From: JAFNGF01 sp964567045 | Lineage (GTDB): Bacteria > Planctomycetota > Phycisphaerae > Sedimentisphaerales > Anaerobacaceae | Direction: 5' to 3' | Length of the DNA: 40,780 nucleotides | NCBI GenBank assembly: GCA_964567045.1 | Contig: CAZMLE010000033.1 | Span: 1-40,780, forward strand | In this document: positions 14,831 to 22,241 of the stretch, piece after piece | Numbering within the stretch: the stretch's first letter is position 1 | How the letters are laid out: each line of letters begins with the position of its first letter | Made by a program: the position numbers and the translations under genes | Notes under the pieces: generated by a model | Told to the model about the DNA's origin: nothing | The model's database searches: none | Seen by the model: only the letters and a program-made list of their open reading frames with translations

Positions 14831-17266
14831 CTATTCTTTATCTGTTATCATTATGGCGTCTGAGGGACATACGCTTTTGCACGTGCCGCAGCGGATACAT
14901 TTCTCGGTATCAATTTCATGTTTCTCGTAAGGCCTGGCTTGGATAGCCTCGGCTGGACAATGTTGAGCACAGAGAGTGCAGCCTATGCAGTCGTCCGTCA
15001 CCGAATATGTAATTAGTGCCTTGCACTTTCCGGCAGGACAGCGTTTCGCAAGGTGGGCCTCATACTCATCGCGGAAGTACTTAAGAGTGGAAAGAACTGG
15101 ATTCGGCGCGGTCTTGCCCAGACCACAGAGGCTTGCCTTTTTCACCATTTGAGCGAGGTTCTCCAGCTCTTCCAGGTCGGTCTTTTTGCCTTGTCCAGCA
15201 CACAGGCGTTCAAGGATATCCAGCATCCGCCGGGTTCCGATTCTGCAGAAGGTGCACTTGCCGCAGGATTGGTCCTGAGTAAAGGCCAGGAAATATCTGG
15301 CAATATCGACCATGCAGTCGGATTCATCCAGTGCCACCATGCCGCCGGAGCCCATCATCGCGCCGACATCCTTGAGCGTTTCGTAGTCCACAGGAATGTG
15401 GGCCAGCTCGGTGGGCACGCATCCGCCGGAAGGCCCACCAATCTGTACCGCTTTTAGACGCAGTCCTCCTGCAATTCCACCGCCGATATCCTCGATAATC
15501 CGGCCAATGGAAATACCCATAGGCACTTCGATGAGGCCGCCGCGAGCTATCTTTCCAGCCAGAGCGAAGACTTTTGTGCCCTTACTGCTTTTTGTGCCGA
15601 TGCAGGCGAATGCCTCAGGACCGTTGCGTATGATCCACGGCACCACTGCGTAGGTCTCCACGTTGTTAATAAGGGTTGGCTTGCCCCAAAGCCCGCTTTG
15701 CGCCGGATAAGGAGGGCGAAGCCTGGGCATACCTCGGCGCCCTTCTATGCTGGCCATAAGTGCGGTCTCCTCGCCGCATACAAATGCACCTGCCCCAGCA
15801 ACAATTTCCAAGCGGAGACAGAAGCCGCTTCCCATAATATTTTCGCCAAGGAATCCACGCTCCTGGCAAATATTTATCGCTTGGCTTATCCGCTCCAGCG
15901 CAAGGGGATACTCCGCGCGAATGTAGAAGTAGCCTTTATTTGCCCCGACAGAATACGCAGCTATCATCATCCCCTCAATAATACGGTAAGGGTACGACTC
16001 CATCAGCATTCGATCCATAAAGGCGCCGGGGTCGCCCTCGTCGCCGTTGCAGATTAAGTATTTCGTGGCACGGCCATCCTGGCCGTGGCCCACGGGCTGG
16101 AAGCCCGTGCCACTGCCCACCATCCTGGCCGTGGCCCACGGGCTGGAAGCCCGTGCCACTGCACGCCATTTAAGATGTGTTAGAAAGCCAGCGCCGCCTC
16201 TGCCGCGAAGTCCGCTGCGCTCAATCTGGGCGATGACGTCTTCGGGGCCCATCTCTTTGAGGCACCTTTGCAGGGCCTTGAATCCGTCATTGGCCAGATA
16301 CTGGTCGATATCGATAGGGTCAAGGTGTCCGCGGTGTTCGGTGGCAATATATTTCTGTCTGCCCAGAAAATCGGCAACCGGTTTATCCCGCATATTTATC
16401 GAATACCGGTCCACCGGTTGCTGCCTTTCATCGGTTAGAATGCCGTCAATCGCGGCAGAAACGGCGTTGGATATTTTCCTGGTTATTCCCCGCGTCTTGA
16501 AGTGCCGAAGCAGAATAGACTTTGCATCCTTTGGCTGTACCCTGGCATAAAAGAATGACTTATTGCCAGGCATCGCTACCTCCAGCAGCGGCGTTTGGTG
16601 ACACATGCCGACGCACCCGACACGCTTGACGGCGGCCTGCACGCCGGTTTCATCCAAAGCCTGCCGCAGCGCACTGTGCAGTTTGCCGCTGCCGCGAGCC
16701 ACACAGCATGAACCCAAACCAAGCCGGATTTCACCTAAATCCGCCGCCTGCCGGACTAAATGTTCAGCCCCGCGTTTTACGCGGGGTTTGGTTTCTTCTT
16801 CGCTTAGAAAATCACTGATCACGCCTGGAACCTTCTCAGGAGTGAGATGGCCGTATGTCGCTTGACCGATCTGGGCAGCCGGCGCCAAGGTGCAACACCC
16901 CAGGCATGCTATTTTCTCAAGGGTAAATATCCTTTGCGCGTCTGTATCCTGGCCATCGGGAATGTCAAGATGTCGGTGAAAAGCCTCATAAATCCTATCC
17001 GCTCCTTTTACGTGGCAGGCGGTTCCGACACAGACGCGAATTGTATGCCTGCCGGCCGGGCGGTGCCTGAACTGGTTATAGAAGGTTGAGACACCGGCAA
17101 TCGAAGCCGGCGTAATCCGCGTCAATTCACAGACCCGCTGCAGAGCCTCTTTTGGCAGATAGCTAAAGCGAGTCTGGATGGCCTGGAGAATCGGCAGCAC
17201 TTTTTCCGGGCCCGTGCCAATCTTCTCAATAATCCCTTCTACAAATGTCAAATCCAGCTCATTCAC
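14831..17266 (-). CDS. NuoE-HndB-NuoF-ferredoxin fusion (NADH-oxidising flavoprotein)
   Basis: The protein has 811 residues from a GTG at 17264-17266, with AAGGA ten bases upstream. A NuoE/24-kDa thioredoxin-like domain has C79-x4-C84 and C121-x3-C125. A second thioredoxin-like Fe-S domain, like HndB, has C187/C188 and C218-x3-C222. A NuoF/51-kDa domain has GLRGRGGAGF (NADH/FMN site, 352-361), NGDEGDPGAF (408-416) and the [4Fe-4S] ligands C668, C671, C674 and C714. A C-terminal 2x[4Fe-4S] ferredoxin starts at C760 and C790. This is the flavin core of multimeric NADH hydrogenases and related bifurcating enzymes, with subunits fused that are normally separate. No hydrogenase or formate dehydrogenase subunit is nearby. 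Residues about 369-400 come from a tandem palindromic repeat. Confidence 0.9.
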   Translation of the reverse strand: MNELDLTFVEGIIEKIGTGPEKVLPILQAIQTRFSYLPKEALQRVCELTRITPASIAGVSTFYNQFRHRPAGRHTIRVCVGTACHVKGADRIYEAFHRHLDIPDGQDTDAQRIFTLEKIACLGCCTLAPAAQIGQATYGHLTPEKVPGVISDFLSEEETKPRVKRGAEHLVRQAADLGEIRLGLGSCCVARGSGKLHSALRQALDETGVQAAVKRVGCVGMCHQTPLLEVAMPGNKSFFYARVQPKDAKSILLRHFKTRGITRKISNAVSAAIDGILTDERQQPVDRYSINMRDKPVADFLGRQKYIATEHRGHLDPIDIDQYLANDGFKALQRCLKEMGPEDVIAQIERSGLRGRGGAGFLTHLKWRAVARASSPWATARMVGSGTGFQPVGHGQDGRATKYLICNGDEGDPGAFMDRMLMESYPYRIIEGMMIAAYSVGANKGYFYIRAEYPLALERISQAINICQERGFLGENIMGSGFCLRLEIVAGAGAFVCGEETALMASIEGRRGMPRLRPPYPAQSGLWGKPTLINNVETYAVVPWIIRNGPEAFACIGTKSSKGTKVFALAGKIARGGLIEVPMGISIGRIIEDIGGGIAGGLRLKAVQIGGPSGGCVPTELAHIPVDYETLKDVGAMMGSGGMVALDESDCMVDIARYFLAFTQDQSCGKCTFCRIGTRRMLDILERLCAGQGKKTDLEELENLAQMVKKASLCGLGKTAPNPVLSTLKYFRDEYEAHLAKRCPAGKCKALITYSVTDDCIGCTLCAQHCPAEAIQARPYEKHEIDTEKCIRCGTCKSVCPSDAIMITDKE
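16066..16162. repeat. Tandem pair of ~46-bp GCCCGTGCCAC palindromes inside nuoF-like domain
   Basis: Two nearly identical units, each with CATCCTGGCCGTGG and CACGGGCTGGAAGCCCGTG, lie at 16072-16115 and 16116-16161. They are read through in frame. A divergent single unit lies at 20361-20411 in another gene. Confidence 0.85.
16768..16786. repeat. CCCCGCGT/ACGCGGGG palindrome inside the NuoE-HndB linker
   Basis: A perfect 8-bp stem with a three-base loop, translated in frame as KPRVKRG in the linker between the NuoE-like and HndB-like domains. Confidence 0.75.
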
Positions 17267-17286
17267 CGATTCTATTTCCTTTTTTA

Positions 17287-17359
17287 CCGCCGAGTCCGCA
17301 GAGGTCGCAGAGATAATCCTCTTTCTTCTAAATCTCAGCGGTCTCAGCGATCTCTGCGG
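17287..17359. repeat. CCGCAGAGGTCGCAGAGA long imperfect hairpin
   Basis: The left arm (17287-17314, CCGCAGAGGTCGCAGAG units) pairs imperfectly with the right arm (17332-17359, CTCAGCGGTCTCAGCGATC units). It occupies the 77-base gap between propeller C and the NuoEF-like fusion, just upstream of the latter's ribosome binding site. Confidence 0.75.
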
Positions 17360-19134
17360 TTCGATATACAGTACAAATGTGTGCTCGACCGTATATAAAT
17401 GCGGCCATCCATAAAAGCGGGCGACGCATGGCAAGGCTCTCCAAGCTCACATCTGGCAAGCTCCTTATATTCGGGCCTGCCCGCCGTTGGGCGTCCCCAA
17501 GCGGACTGAGCCTTGTCGAAGGGTCCGATCTGGCTGATGAACATAGCTCCCTCGGCGCTAAGCAGGTACAACTTGTCCCCAACGATGCTCGGCGATGCGA
17601 AGAAATTCTTTTGCAGGTCTTTCTCCCACAGCTTCTTGCCGTCTGAGACTTCATAGCACAGCAAAAGTCCGTCCGTAGTTAGTAGATATAACAATTGGCC
17701 ATTGCTAACCGGCGAACAAATGTCGGGCGTGTTATCTTCAATGCTCCAGGCAATGCCGGTTTCGGTGATGTCGCCCCTGCCCTGAGCTTGTCGAACGGGG
17801 CGGATGGCCACCAGTTTAGTGTACGCTTCGATGGCAAAGACCAGCCCGCCGGCGTAAATCGGCGATGGCACGATGTCACCAGCGATACATTTTGCCCGCC
17901 ACAGTTCTGTCCCGTCACTCGGGTCGTAAGCGATAACCCACGGGTTGCCGCATGTAATCACCTGTGGGCGACCGTCCACCTCGACCACTATAGGTGATGA
18001 CCAGCTGCCGGGGACAGGACGCTTGGTCTGCCAGACGATGCGACCTGAAAGAACATCCAAAGCAATCAATTTGGATTTTTCTTCTTCAACATTCTCCTGG
18101 TCGTACTGAATCAAAAGAACATTCCGATACATTTCGAGTGAAGATGTGTACCCGTAGGCGCTGTCCGGTGCGCCTAAATTTGTGGTCCAAAGTCTCTTAC
18201 CGGAAAAATCAAAACAGGCAACATCGCCCGTGGGGAAAATGGCGCAGACACGCCGTCCATCCGTCGCCACAGTGGGTGCGGCGTAACCGGTAGCCTCCCC
18301 CAATTCAAGGGGCTTGGCGCCGGGCACCGTGGGGCTTTGGACAGGGCCGGTCCAGAGAATCCTCCCCGAAAGCGCATCAAAACAGTATACTTCGCGCTTG
18401 TTCGGGTCAGCTCCCGAGAGAAAGACACGGTCATCCCAGACAACGGGCGAATTGTGCCCGGGAAGCGGCACTTTAGTTTTCCATAAGATCCCCTCACCGG
18501 TTTTGCCGGTCCAGTTAGTGGGTATATTTGTATAAGCGCTTACACCAAGTCCACCAGGGCCGCGAAAGCGAGGCCAGTTTTTAGCAATCTCTTCTTTAGA
18601 GGCAAAACCGGCGGGCACTCCGCTGTTTGCGCTAAGGTCAATTTCAGGGATCAGGGCAAGAAATAGTGCCGCACCGCCCAGCATAATCAAGCCGACAGTA
18701 ACTGCCTGGCGGGCCCATTTAGCGCCGCGGAGCTGCCTATCATGCCTATCCGGCTGGGGCTGGGGGGCGGGCAGCTTCCTTCTGAAAGCGGCGGCGCACT
18801 TAGCAGCAATTAGGAAAGTCACCGCACTTGCCAGCAGTAGATACGCGCCCGAACTGGCGAAATCCTGTCTGCGGATCCGCAACTGCCGGATACGCAAATC
18901 AAGTTGGCGAATTTGCGATATGAGCTGTTCATCAGTGGGCTGGCTGCGGAGCTCTAACTTCAGGGACTCCAGCTTTTGCTCTCGCCTCGGAAGCACTACG
19001 GCTCTCTGGAAGTGATTCACAGCAATAAGTGCCAGGATAATGACGGAAAACGCCCCGCCGACCATCGCCGTCGCTACCGCAACCTCGGCCAGAGCCGAGG
19101 AATTGTTTCTCAATTTACAATTGTCAATTGTCAA
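17344..19134 (-). CDS. Membrane-anchored PQQ-like beta-propeller protein (propeller C)
   Basis: This 596-residue protein has an N-terminal membrane helix (about 18-45), a charged coiled-coil-like stretch (about 48-92, RREQKLESLKLELRSQ and following), two further helices (about 95-118 and 145-166), then a large propeller entered by NWPRFRGPGGLG (about 190). Blades show CFDALSGRILWTG, ALDVLSGRIVWQ and CYEVSDGKKLWEK. The propeller should face the periplasm. The first residues are encoded by an AATTG repeat, with a TTG start overlapping the previous stop. Residues about 444-453 and 536-551 come from a repeat containing CTTGTCGAA. Its place between the NapH-like and NuoEF-like genes suggests a membrane role in the electron-transfer operon. 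Confidence 0.87.
   Translation of the reverse strand: MTIDNCKLRNNSSALAEVAVATAMVGGAFSVIILALIAVNHFQRAVVLPRREQKLESLKLELRSQPTDEQLISQIRQLDLRIRQLRIRRQDFASSGAYLLLASAVTFLIAAKCAAAFRRKLPAPQPQPDRHDRQLRGAKWARQAVTVGLIMLGGAALFLALIPEIDLSANSGVPAGFASKEEIAKNWPRFRGPGGLGVSAYTNIPTNWTGKTGEGILWKTKVPLPGHNSPVVWDDRVFLSGADPNKREVYCFDALSGRILWTGPVQSPTVPGAKPLELGEATGYAAPTVATDGRRVCAIFPTGDVACFDFSGKRLWTTNLGAPDSAYGYTSSLEMYRNVLLIQYDQENVEEEKSKLIALDVLSGRIVWQTKRPVPGSWSSPIVVEVDGRPQVITCGNPWVIAYDPSDGTELWRAKCIAGDIVPSPIYAGGLVFAIEAYTKLVAIRPVRQAQGRGDITETGIAWSIEDNTPDICSPVSNGQLLYLLTTDGLLLCYEVSDGKKLWEKDLQKNFFASPSIVGDKLYLLSAEGAMFISQIGPFDKAQSAWGRPTAGRPEYKELARCELGEPCHASPAFMDGRIYIRSSTHLYCISNRRDR
17481..17527. repeat. CTTGTCGAA-type repeat in propeller C
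   Basis: A CTGAGCCTTGTCGAAGGG element next to a GTTGGGCGTCCCCAAG segment, translated in frame as part of a surface loop near the C-terminus. A shorter relative is at 17774-17803. Confidence 0.65.
17774..17803. repeat. CCCTGAGCTTGTCGAACGGGG repeat in propeller C
   Basis: A CCCTGAGCTTGTCGAA core flanked by CCCC and GGGG, encoding RPVRQAQGR in a blade loop. This sequence is a widely dispersed short repeat in bacterial genomes as I recall it. Confidence 0.65.
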
Positions 19135-19142
19135 TTTTCAAT
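19108..19142. repeat. AATTG-type repeat at the NapH-like/propeller C junction
   Basis: CAATTTACAATTGTCAATTG units contain both the TGA stop of the NapH-like gene and the TTG start used for propeller C, overlapping as TTGA. Confidence 0.8.
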
Positions 19143-20474
19143 TCCCTTGCGCCGGGCGTGTTCTTTGGGACAATACTCAAAACATCGGCCGCAGGCCAGG
19201 CAGCTTGCTCTGTCGGCCTCGTAATCGGTTCGGGTAACACGCCGGGATAGTCCGATGAGCTTCAGCCCAGCTATCAGCCCGACAAAGCCTCCGAGAAACC
19301 AGCCCCCAAGCGTAAATTTTGCCCGAATGTCGGAGGCCTCAGCGTAAAGCTGCTCGGTCGGTTTCCCCGCAGCTCTAAAGGCTAAACTGGCATTTGTAGT
19401 GCCTTCCACTAGGCCCTCGTCTTCCAAATAGACCCGCTCAGCCAGCCTGACTGTGGCATGCATCCGGGCCGTGACATTTTTTAGCTTAGACCCTGCCCAG
19501 CCGACCGAAAGTGCCAGCACCGGCAGAAGAATCATCAGAAGCGCCAGTCTCTTTTTGCCTATAATGTAATCCCGCGCCGTCCAATCGGCTGTTGGCTCTC
19601 TGATAGCGCCAAAGGGACACGAATCTTCACACAGCCGGCACCGAACACACTCTTCAGGTGTGATTGTCACATTCCATCTTGAAATGCGCGAAAGCTGCCT
19701 CAGAATCACTCCGTATGGACACACAAAGCGGCAGTAAGGCCGACCTACAAAGACACTCACTAACAGCACACTGCCTCCAAGAGTCAAAATGTTCCAATTT
19801 CCGCTCAGGCGGAAGAACGAAACGAAAGGGTCGTATCGGCATATAATAAAAGCACTGCCAGTGGCGGCAAAAAGAATGGCGGCACCCAGGTAAACATAGG
19901 CAAACAGGCGTAGTGCACTCTCCAGCCAGTTCGGCACCCGGACCGGCTGCAACAGCACTAAATCCTGGATCGCCCCCAGAGGACATACGCCGGCACAAAA
20001 AATACGCCCGAAAAATAAGGTAAATATAAGCGGCAGCAGGAAAAACGCCAGCACCACGAGTGGTGCGGCATAGCTCGGATCAAAAAGTGACAGAACAATG
20101 TTCTGAATCGCACCTACGGAACAGACGCAGCCCATACGGGCGAAACCGAAATAAAGCAGTGAAAATACCGCAAGAGCAAATATCGCAGACCGGCTGCGCT
20201 TTTTCAAAACCAAATATGCACCAGCACCAAGTGCTGCCAAGAGCACAAACGCATCTATGTATTGGTATATGTCCTGACGCGGTGCTGGTGTAGTGGGGCT
20301 TGGCAGTTCGTAGCCGCTTTCAAACTCAGGCGGCGGAAAACGCTGGTTAGCCCCGGGCGGTGGCACGGCCATCCTGGCCGTGAACCACGGGCTTGAAGCC
20401 CGTGCCACGGTGGCAGGGCTAACCAAACCCAGCAGCAAGGTTACGCCGACAACGATGTAAGGGCGACGTCTCAT
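19131..20474 (-). CDS. NapH/NosR-like polytopic [4Fe-4S] membrane protein
   Basis: This 447-residue protein has about six membrane helices and the paired motifs of the NapH/NosR/CcoG family, CAGVCPLGAIQDL and CRFVCPYGVIL. A ferredoxin motif CVRCRLCEDSCP follows, and a further CLACGRCFEYCP lies at the C-terminus. The family carries electrons between the quinone pool or membrane partners and periplasmic acceptors. A third Cys pair, GCVCSVGAIQN, precedes the first motif. Residues about 21-38, just after the signal-anchor, are encoded by a GCCCGTGCCAC repeat. It overlaps the ferredoxin gene (TGATG) and the next propeller gene (TTGA), so these are translationally coupled and probably one complex. 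Confidence 0.9.
   Translation of the reverse strand: MRRRPYIVVGVTLLLGLVSPATVARASSPWFTARMAVPPPGANQRFPPPEFESGYELPSPTTPAPRQDIYQYIDAFVLLAALGAGAYLVLKKRSRSAIFALAVFSLLYFGFARMGCVCSVGAIQNIVLSLFDPSYAAPLVVLAFFLLPLIFTLFFGRIFCAGVCPLGAIQDLVLLQPVRVPNWLESALRLFAYVYLGAAILFAATGSAFIICRYDPFVSFFRLSGNWNILTLGGSVLLVSVFVGRPYCRFVCPYGVILRQLSRISRWNVTITPEECVRCRLCEDSCPFGAIREPTADWTARDYIIGKKRLALLMILLPVLALSVGWAGSKLKNVTARMHATVRLAERVYLEDEGLVEGTTNASLAFRAAGKPTEQLYAEASDIRAKFTLGGWFLGGFVGLIAGLKLIGLSRRVTRTDYEADRASCLACGRCFEYCPKEHARRKGIEN
20361..20411. repeat. GCCCGTGCCAC palindrome in the NapH-like gene
   Basis: GGCACGG..CCATCCTGGCCGTG and CACGGGCTTGAAGCCCGTGCC form a two-part palindrome, matching the tandem units at 16066-16162. It is translated in frame near the N-terminus. 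Confidence 0.8.
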
Positions 20475-21139
20475 CAGGCGTGGTTCCCCGCTCCGCGCTC
20501 CGCCTGAGGCGGATGGGCCACCGTCCCTTCGGCGGAGTTTACCCTGAGCGCAGCCGAAGGGCTCAGGGCAGGCTTAAGCAGGTAGGGCTGCTCGGCAGGG
20601 ACCCGCTTCCACGCACCGGAAGGACAAGCCGCGGCGATCGAGCACTCATTGCAGTTCAGACACCGGTCGTGACGGACCTGGAGAAACAGCGCCCCGTTGC
20701 CAAAGGTGTTACAGCCCTTGACGCATTTGCCGCAGCCGTTACACAGTGACTCATCGATGGTATATTCGTAATAGGGGTCTTCCACGAAGCGGCGTTTTAT
20801 CGCCCCTATCGGACAGACTTGATTTTCCGCCCCCTCGGTGATATCAAGAGGCTCCGGCCCAAAAAAACCAAAGCAAATTCTGCAGTATCCACACACGGGG
20901 AAGGCGTGCATACACTTGACCGCTGACTCGTCCAGCACGCAATAGGTCGCACAGTTGCCGCACGCCACGCATGTATAGGGATCGATTTGCCAGACCGTGC
21001 CGGTCTTTCTGAATTTTCTCAGTTCAAAACCTGTCAACACCCCAAGACCGGCCAAACACGTCCCCCAAAGACTGTCTCTCAGAAAATGGCGTCTGGTGAC
21101 AGGCTGTTTATTTTCGGCCATCATTTGTCCTTTGGTCAT
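20474..21139 (-). CDS. Tat-signal polyferredoxin (NapG-like [4Fe-4S] protein)
   Basis: This 221-residue protein has a twin-arginine signal (TRRHFLRDSLWG) and a hydrophobic stretch, then several [4Fe-4S] motifs: CVACGNCATYC, CMHAFPVCGYCRIC, a CPIGAI, CNGCGKCVKGC and CLNCNECSIAAACP. NapG and NrfC-like proteins with this plan pass electrons to or from NapH-like membrane partners, and that partner is the next gene. The start at 21139 overlaps the previous stop as ATGA; an internal ATG at 21121, after AAAGGAC, is an alternative. The last 30 or so residues (from about 188) are encoded by repeat sequence and look like an added tail. Confidence 0.88.
   Translation of the reverse strand: MTKGQMMAENKQPVTRRHFLRDSLWGTCLAGLGVLTGFELRKFRKTGTVWQIDPYTCVACGNCATYCVLDESAVKCMHAFPVCGYCRICFGFFGPEPLDITEGAENQVCPIGAIKRRFVEDPYYEYTIDESLCNGCGKCVKGCNTFGNGALFLQVRHDRCLNCNECSIAAACPSGAWKRVPAEQPYLLKPALSPSAALRVNSAEGTVAHPPQAERGAGNHA
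20478..20575. repeat. Composite GCCGAAGGGCTCAGGG / CCGCCTGAGGCGGA repeat
   Basis: CCGCCTGAGGCGG (20500-20512) is a palindrome, followed by CCTTCGGCGGAG and CCGAAGGGCTCAGGGCAGG. It encodes the C-terminal tail of the polyferredoxin beyond its last Cys motif. Confidence 0.65.
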
Positions 21140-22233
21140 TGTAGCGCCCTCTTTCTGGCAAATATTCTTACGACATTCTTAATCGTATCCAGCACGAAAA
21201 TCCGCCCCTGGGAGTCGACCGCCACATCAAAGCCTGCGGCCTGAGACCCGGCGCCGAATTCAGAAACACGCGAGGCACCACCTTCAACCAATTGTTCCGG
21301 CCCGGCGACTACCCCGACAAAAACGCCTTGCGGGTCGTATATCTTTACCCGTACCAGCCCCTTTTCACAGGTGACAAAGCTGCCGTCGTCAAGTATGGCG
21401 AAATTTACCGGATTGCAGCAGCCGCAGAATCCTTCCAAAGCCGAAGAAAACTGGCCCCACCAGAATTCAAGGTCACCATCAAATGTGTAGGCTTCAACCC
21501 GGTGTCGGCCAGGGTTGGCCACTCGCAACAGTCCATCACGGCCCACTGCCAAGTCAAAATAAGGACTCGGTATCACAAAGCCCGGAATATTTCGCTGTGA
21601 GTCTTTCTGACCGATGCGGTTGATTAATTTGCCGGTTGTATCGTAACGCAGGACGATTCTATTGCCCGCATCCGCGACGAACACATCATCTTGCCGGATA
21701 GCAATGCTGGTCAGGACAGCATCGCCGGCCCCGTCAACGGTGGGCCAGCTTGACAGTCGCTTTCCCCCGCCACGGGCCCCCGCTCCGCGGGAAAGCTCAT
21801 AAACTTCTACGTGATCCTTCATGCCGATATAAATCCGCCATTCGTCTGGCGGATAAATCTTGCTGTCGTCGGCCACGGCGAGACATCCTGGCGTGTCGGT
21901 AAGCTCAATCTCAGCCAGCATTTGTCCATTTTCAGAGAGCCTGCGGATAGCTTTATCGCCTGCTACATACATAGACCCTTGCGGACCCACCACGAGGCCG
22001 CGCGCATTAGTAAAGCCGGTCCTTATTGGCAATACTGTTTCTTCGTAGAGAATCAGGCTCGGATCAATCTTTGCCAGGTCTTTAACATCGTAGACAAACT
22101 GGTCGCTCAGGCCGCTGCCTTTCCTGCCGGTTACATCAAGCCGTGCCAGAGCAAAGATTGCGGTGACGATGGCAAGCACAATGACTATGCCTATCAGCTT
22201 GCCAGCAGTTGTCGCTCCAAATCGCCTGCTCAT
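21136..22233 (-). CDS. Membrane-anchored NHL-repeat protein with a GFCGCC motif
   Basis: This 365-residue protein has an N-terminal membrane anchor (residues 11-32), then NHL-type blades (NARGLVVGPQGSMYVAG, DVFVADAGNRIVLRYD, GRDGLLRVANPGRHRVEAY, DSQGRIFVLDTIKNVVRIF), giving a six-bladed propeller. A Cys-rich segment, GFCGCCNPVNFA, lies about residue 270 within a blade and could bind a metal or a partner. It is followed directly, with ATGA overlap, by the polyferredoxin gene, so a role in periplasmic electron transfer or assembly is likely. Two palindromic repeats fall in loops, at residues about 126-133 and 146-157. AGGA lies seven bases before the ATG. Confidence 0.87.
   Translation of the reverse strand: MSRRFGATTAGKLIGIVIVLAIVTAIFALARLDVTGRKGSGLSDQFVYDVKDLAKIDPSLILYEETVLPIRTGFTNARGLVVGPQGSMYVAGDKAIRRLSENGQMLAEIELTDTPGCLAVADDSKIYPPDEWRIYIGMKDHVEVYELSRGAGARGGGKRLSSWPTVDGAGDAVLTSIAIRQDDVFVADAGNRIVLRYDTTGKLINRIGQKDSQRNIPGFVIPSPYFDLAVGRDGLLRVANPGRHRVEAYTFDGDLEFWWGQFSSALEGFCGCCNPVNFAILDDGSFVTCEKGLVRVKIYDPQGVFVGVVAGPEQLVEGGASRVSEFGAGSQAAGFDVAVDSQGRIFVLDTIKNVVRIFARKRALQ
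21761..21794. repeat. TTTCCC...GGGAAA GC-rich palindrome in the NHL gene
   Basis: TTTCCCCCGC and GCGGGAAA flank ACGGGCCCCCGCTCC. It is translated in frame into an Arg/Gly/Ala-rich loop. Confidence 0.65.
21833..21854. repeat. ATCCGCCA...TGGCGGAT hairpin in the NHL gene
   Basis: A perfect 8-bp stem with a six-base loop, followed by AAATC. It is almost identical to 13011-13035, which lies between genes. Here it is translated into a loop containing YPPDEWR. Confidence 0.8.
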
Positions 22234-22241
22234 ATAACATC

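Noticed and set aside
16066..16162. Possible CRISPR or frameshifted nuoF-like gene
   Set aside because: Only two units with no spacer; the frame stays open and all catalytic motifs follow in order.
14831..17434. Start of the NuoEF-like fusion at 17434
   Set aside because: The extra 56 residues run through a palindromic repeat and overlap the previous gene; the GTG at 17266 has an upstream ribosome binding site and begins at the family's domain.
19131..21139. NapG/NapH-like genes as part of a nitrate or nitrous oxide reductase cluster
   Set aside because: No NapA, NosZ, NosD or similar reductase gene is in the window, and the neighbours are propellers and NuoEF-like proteins.
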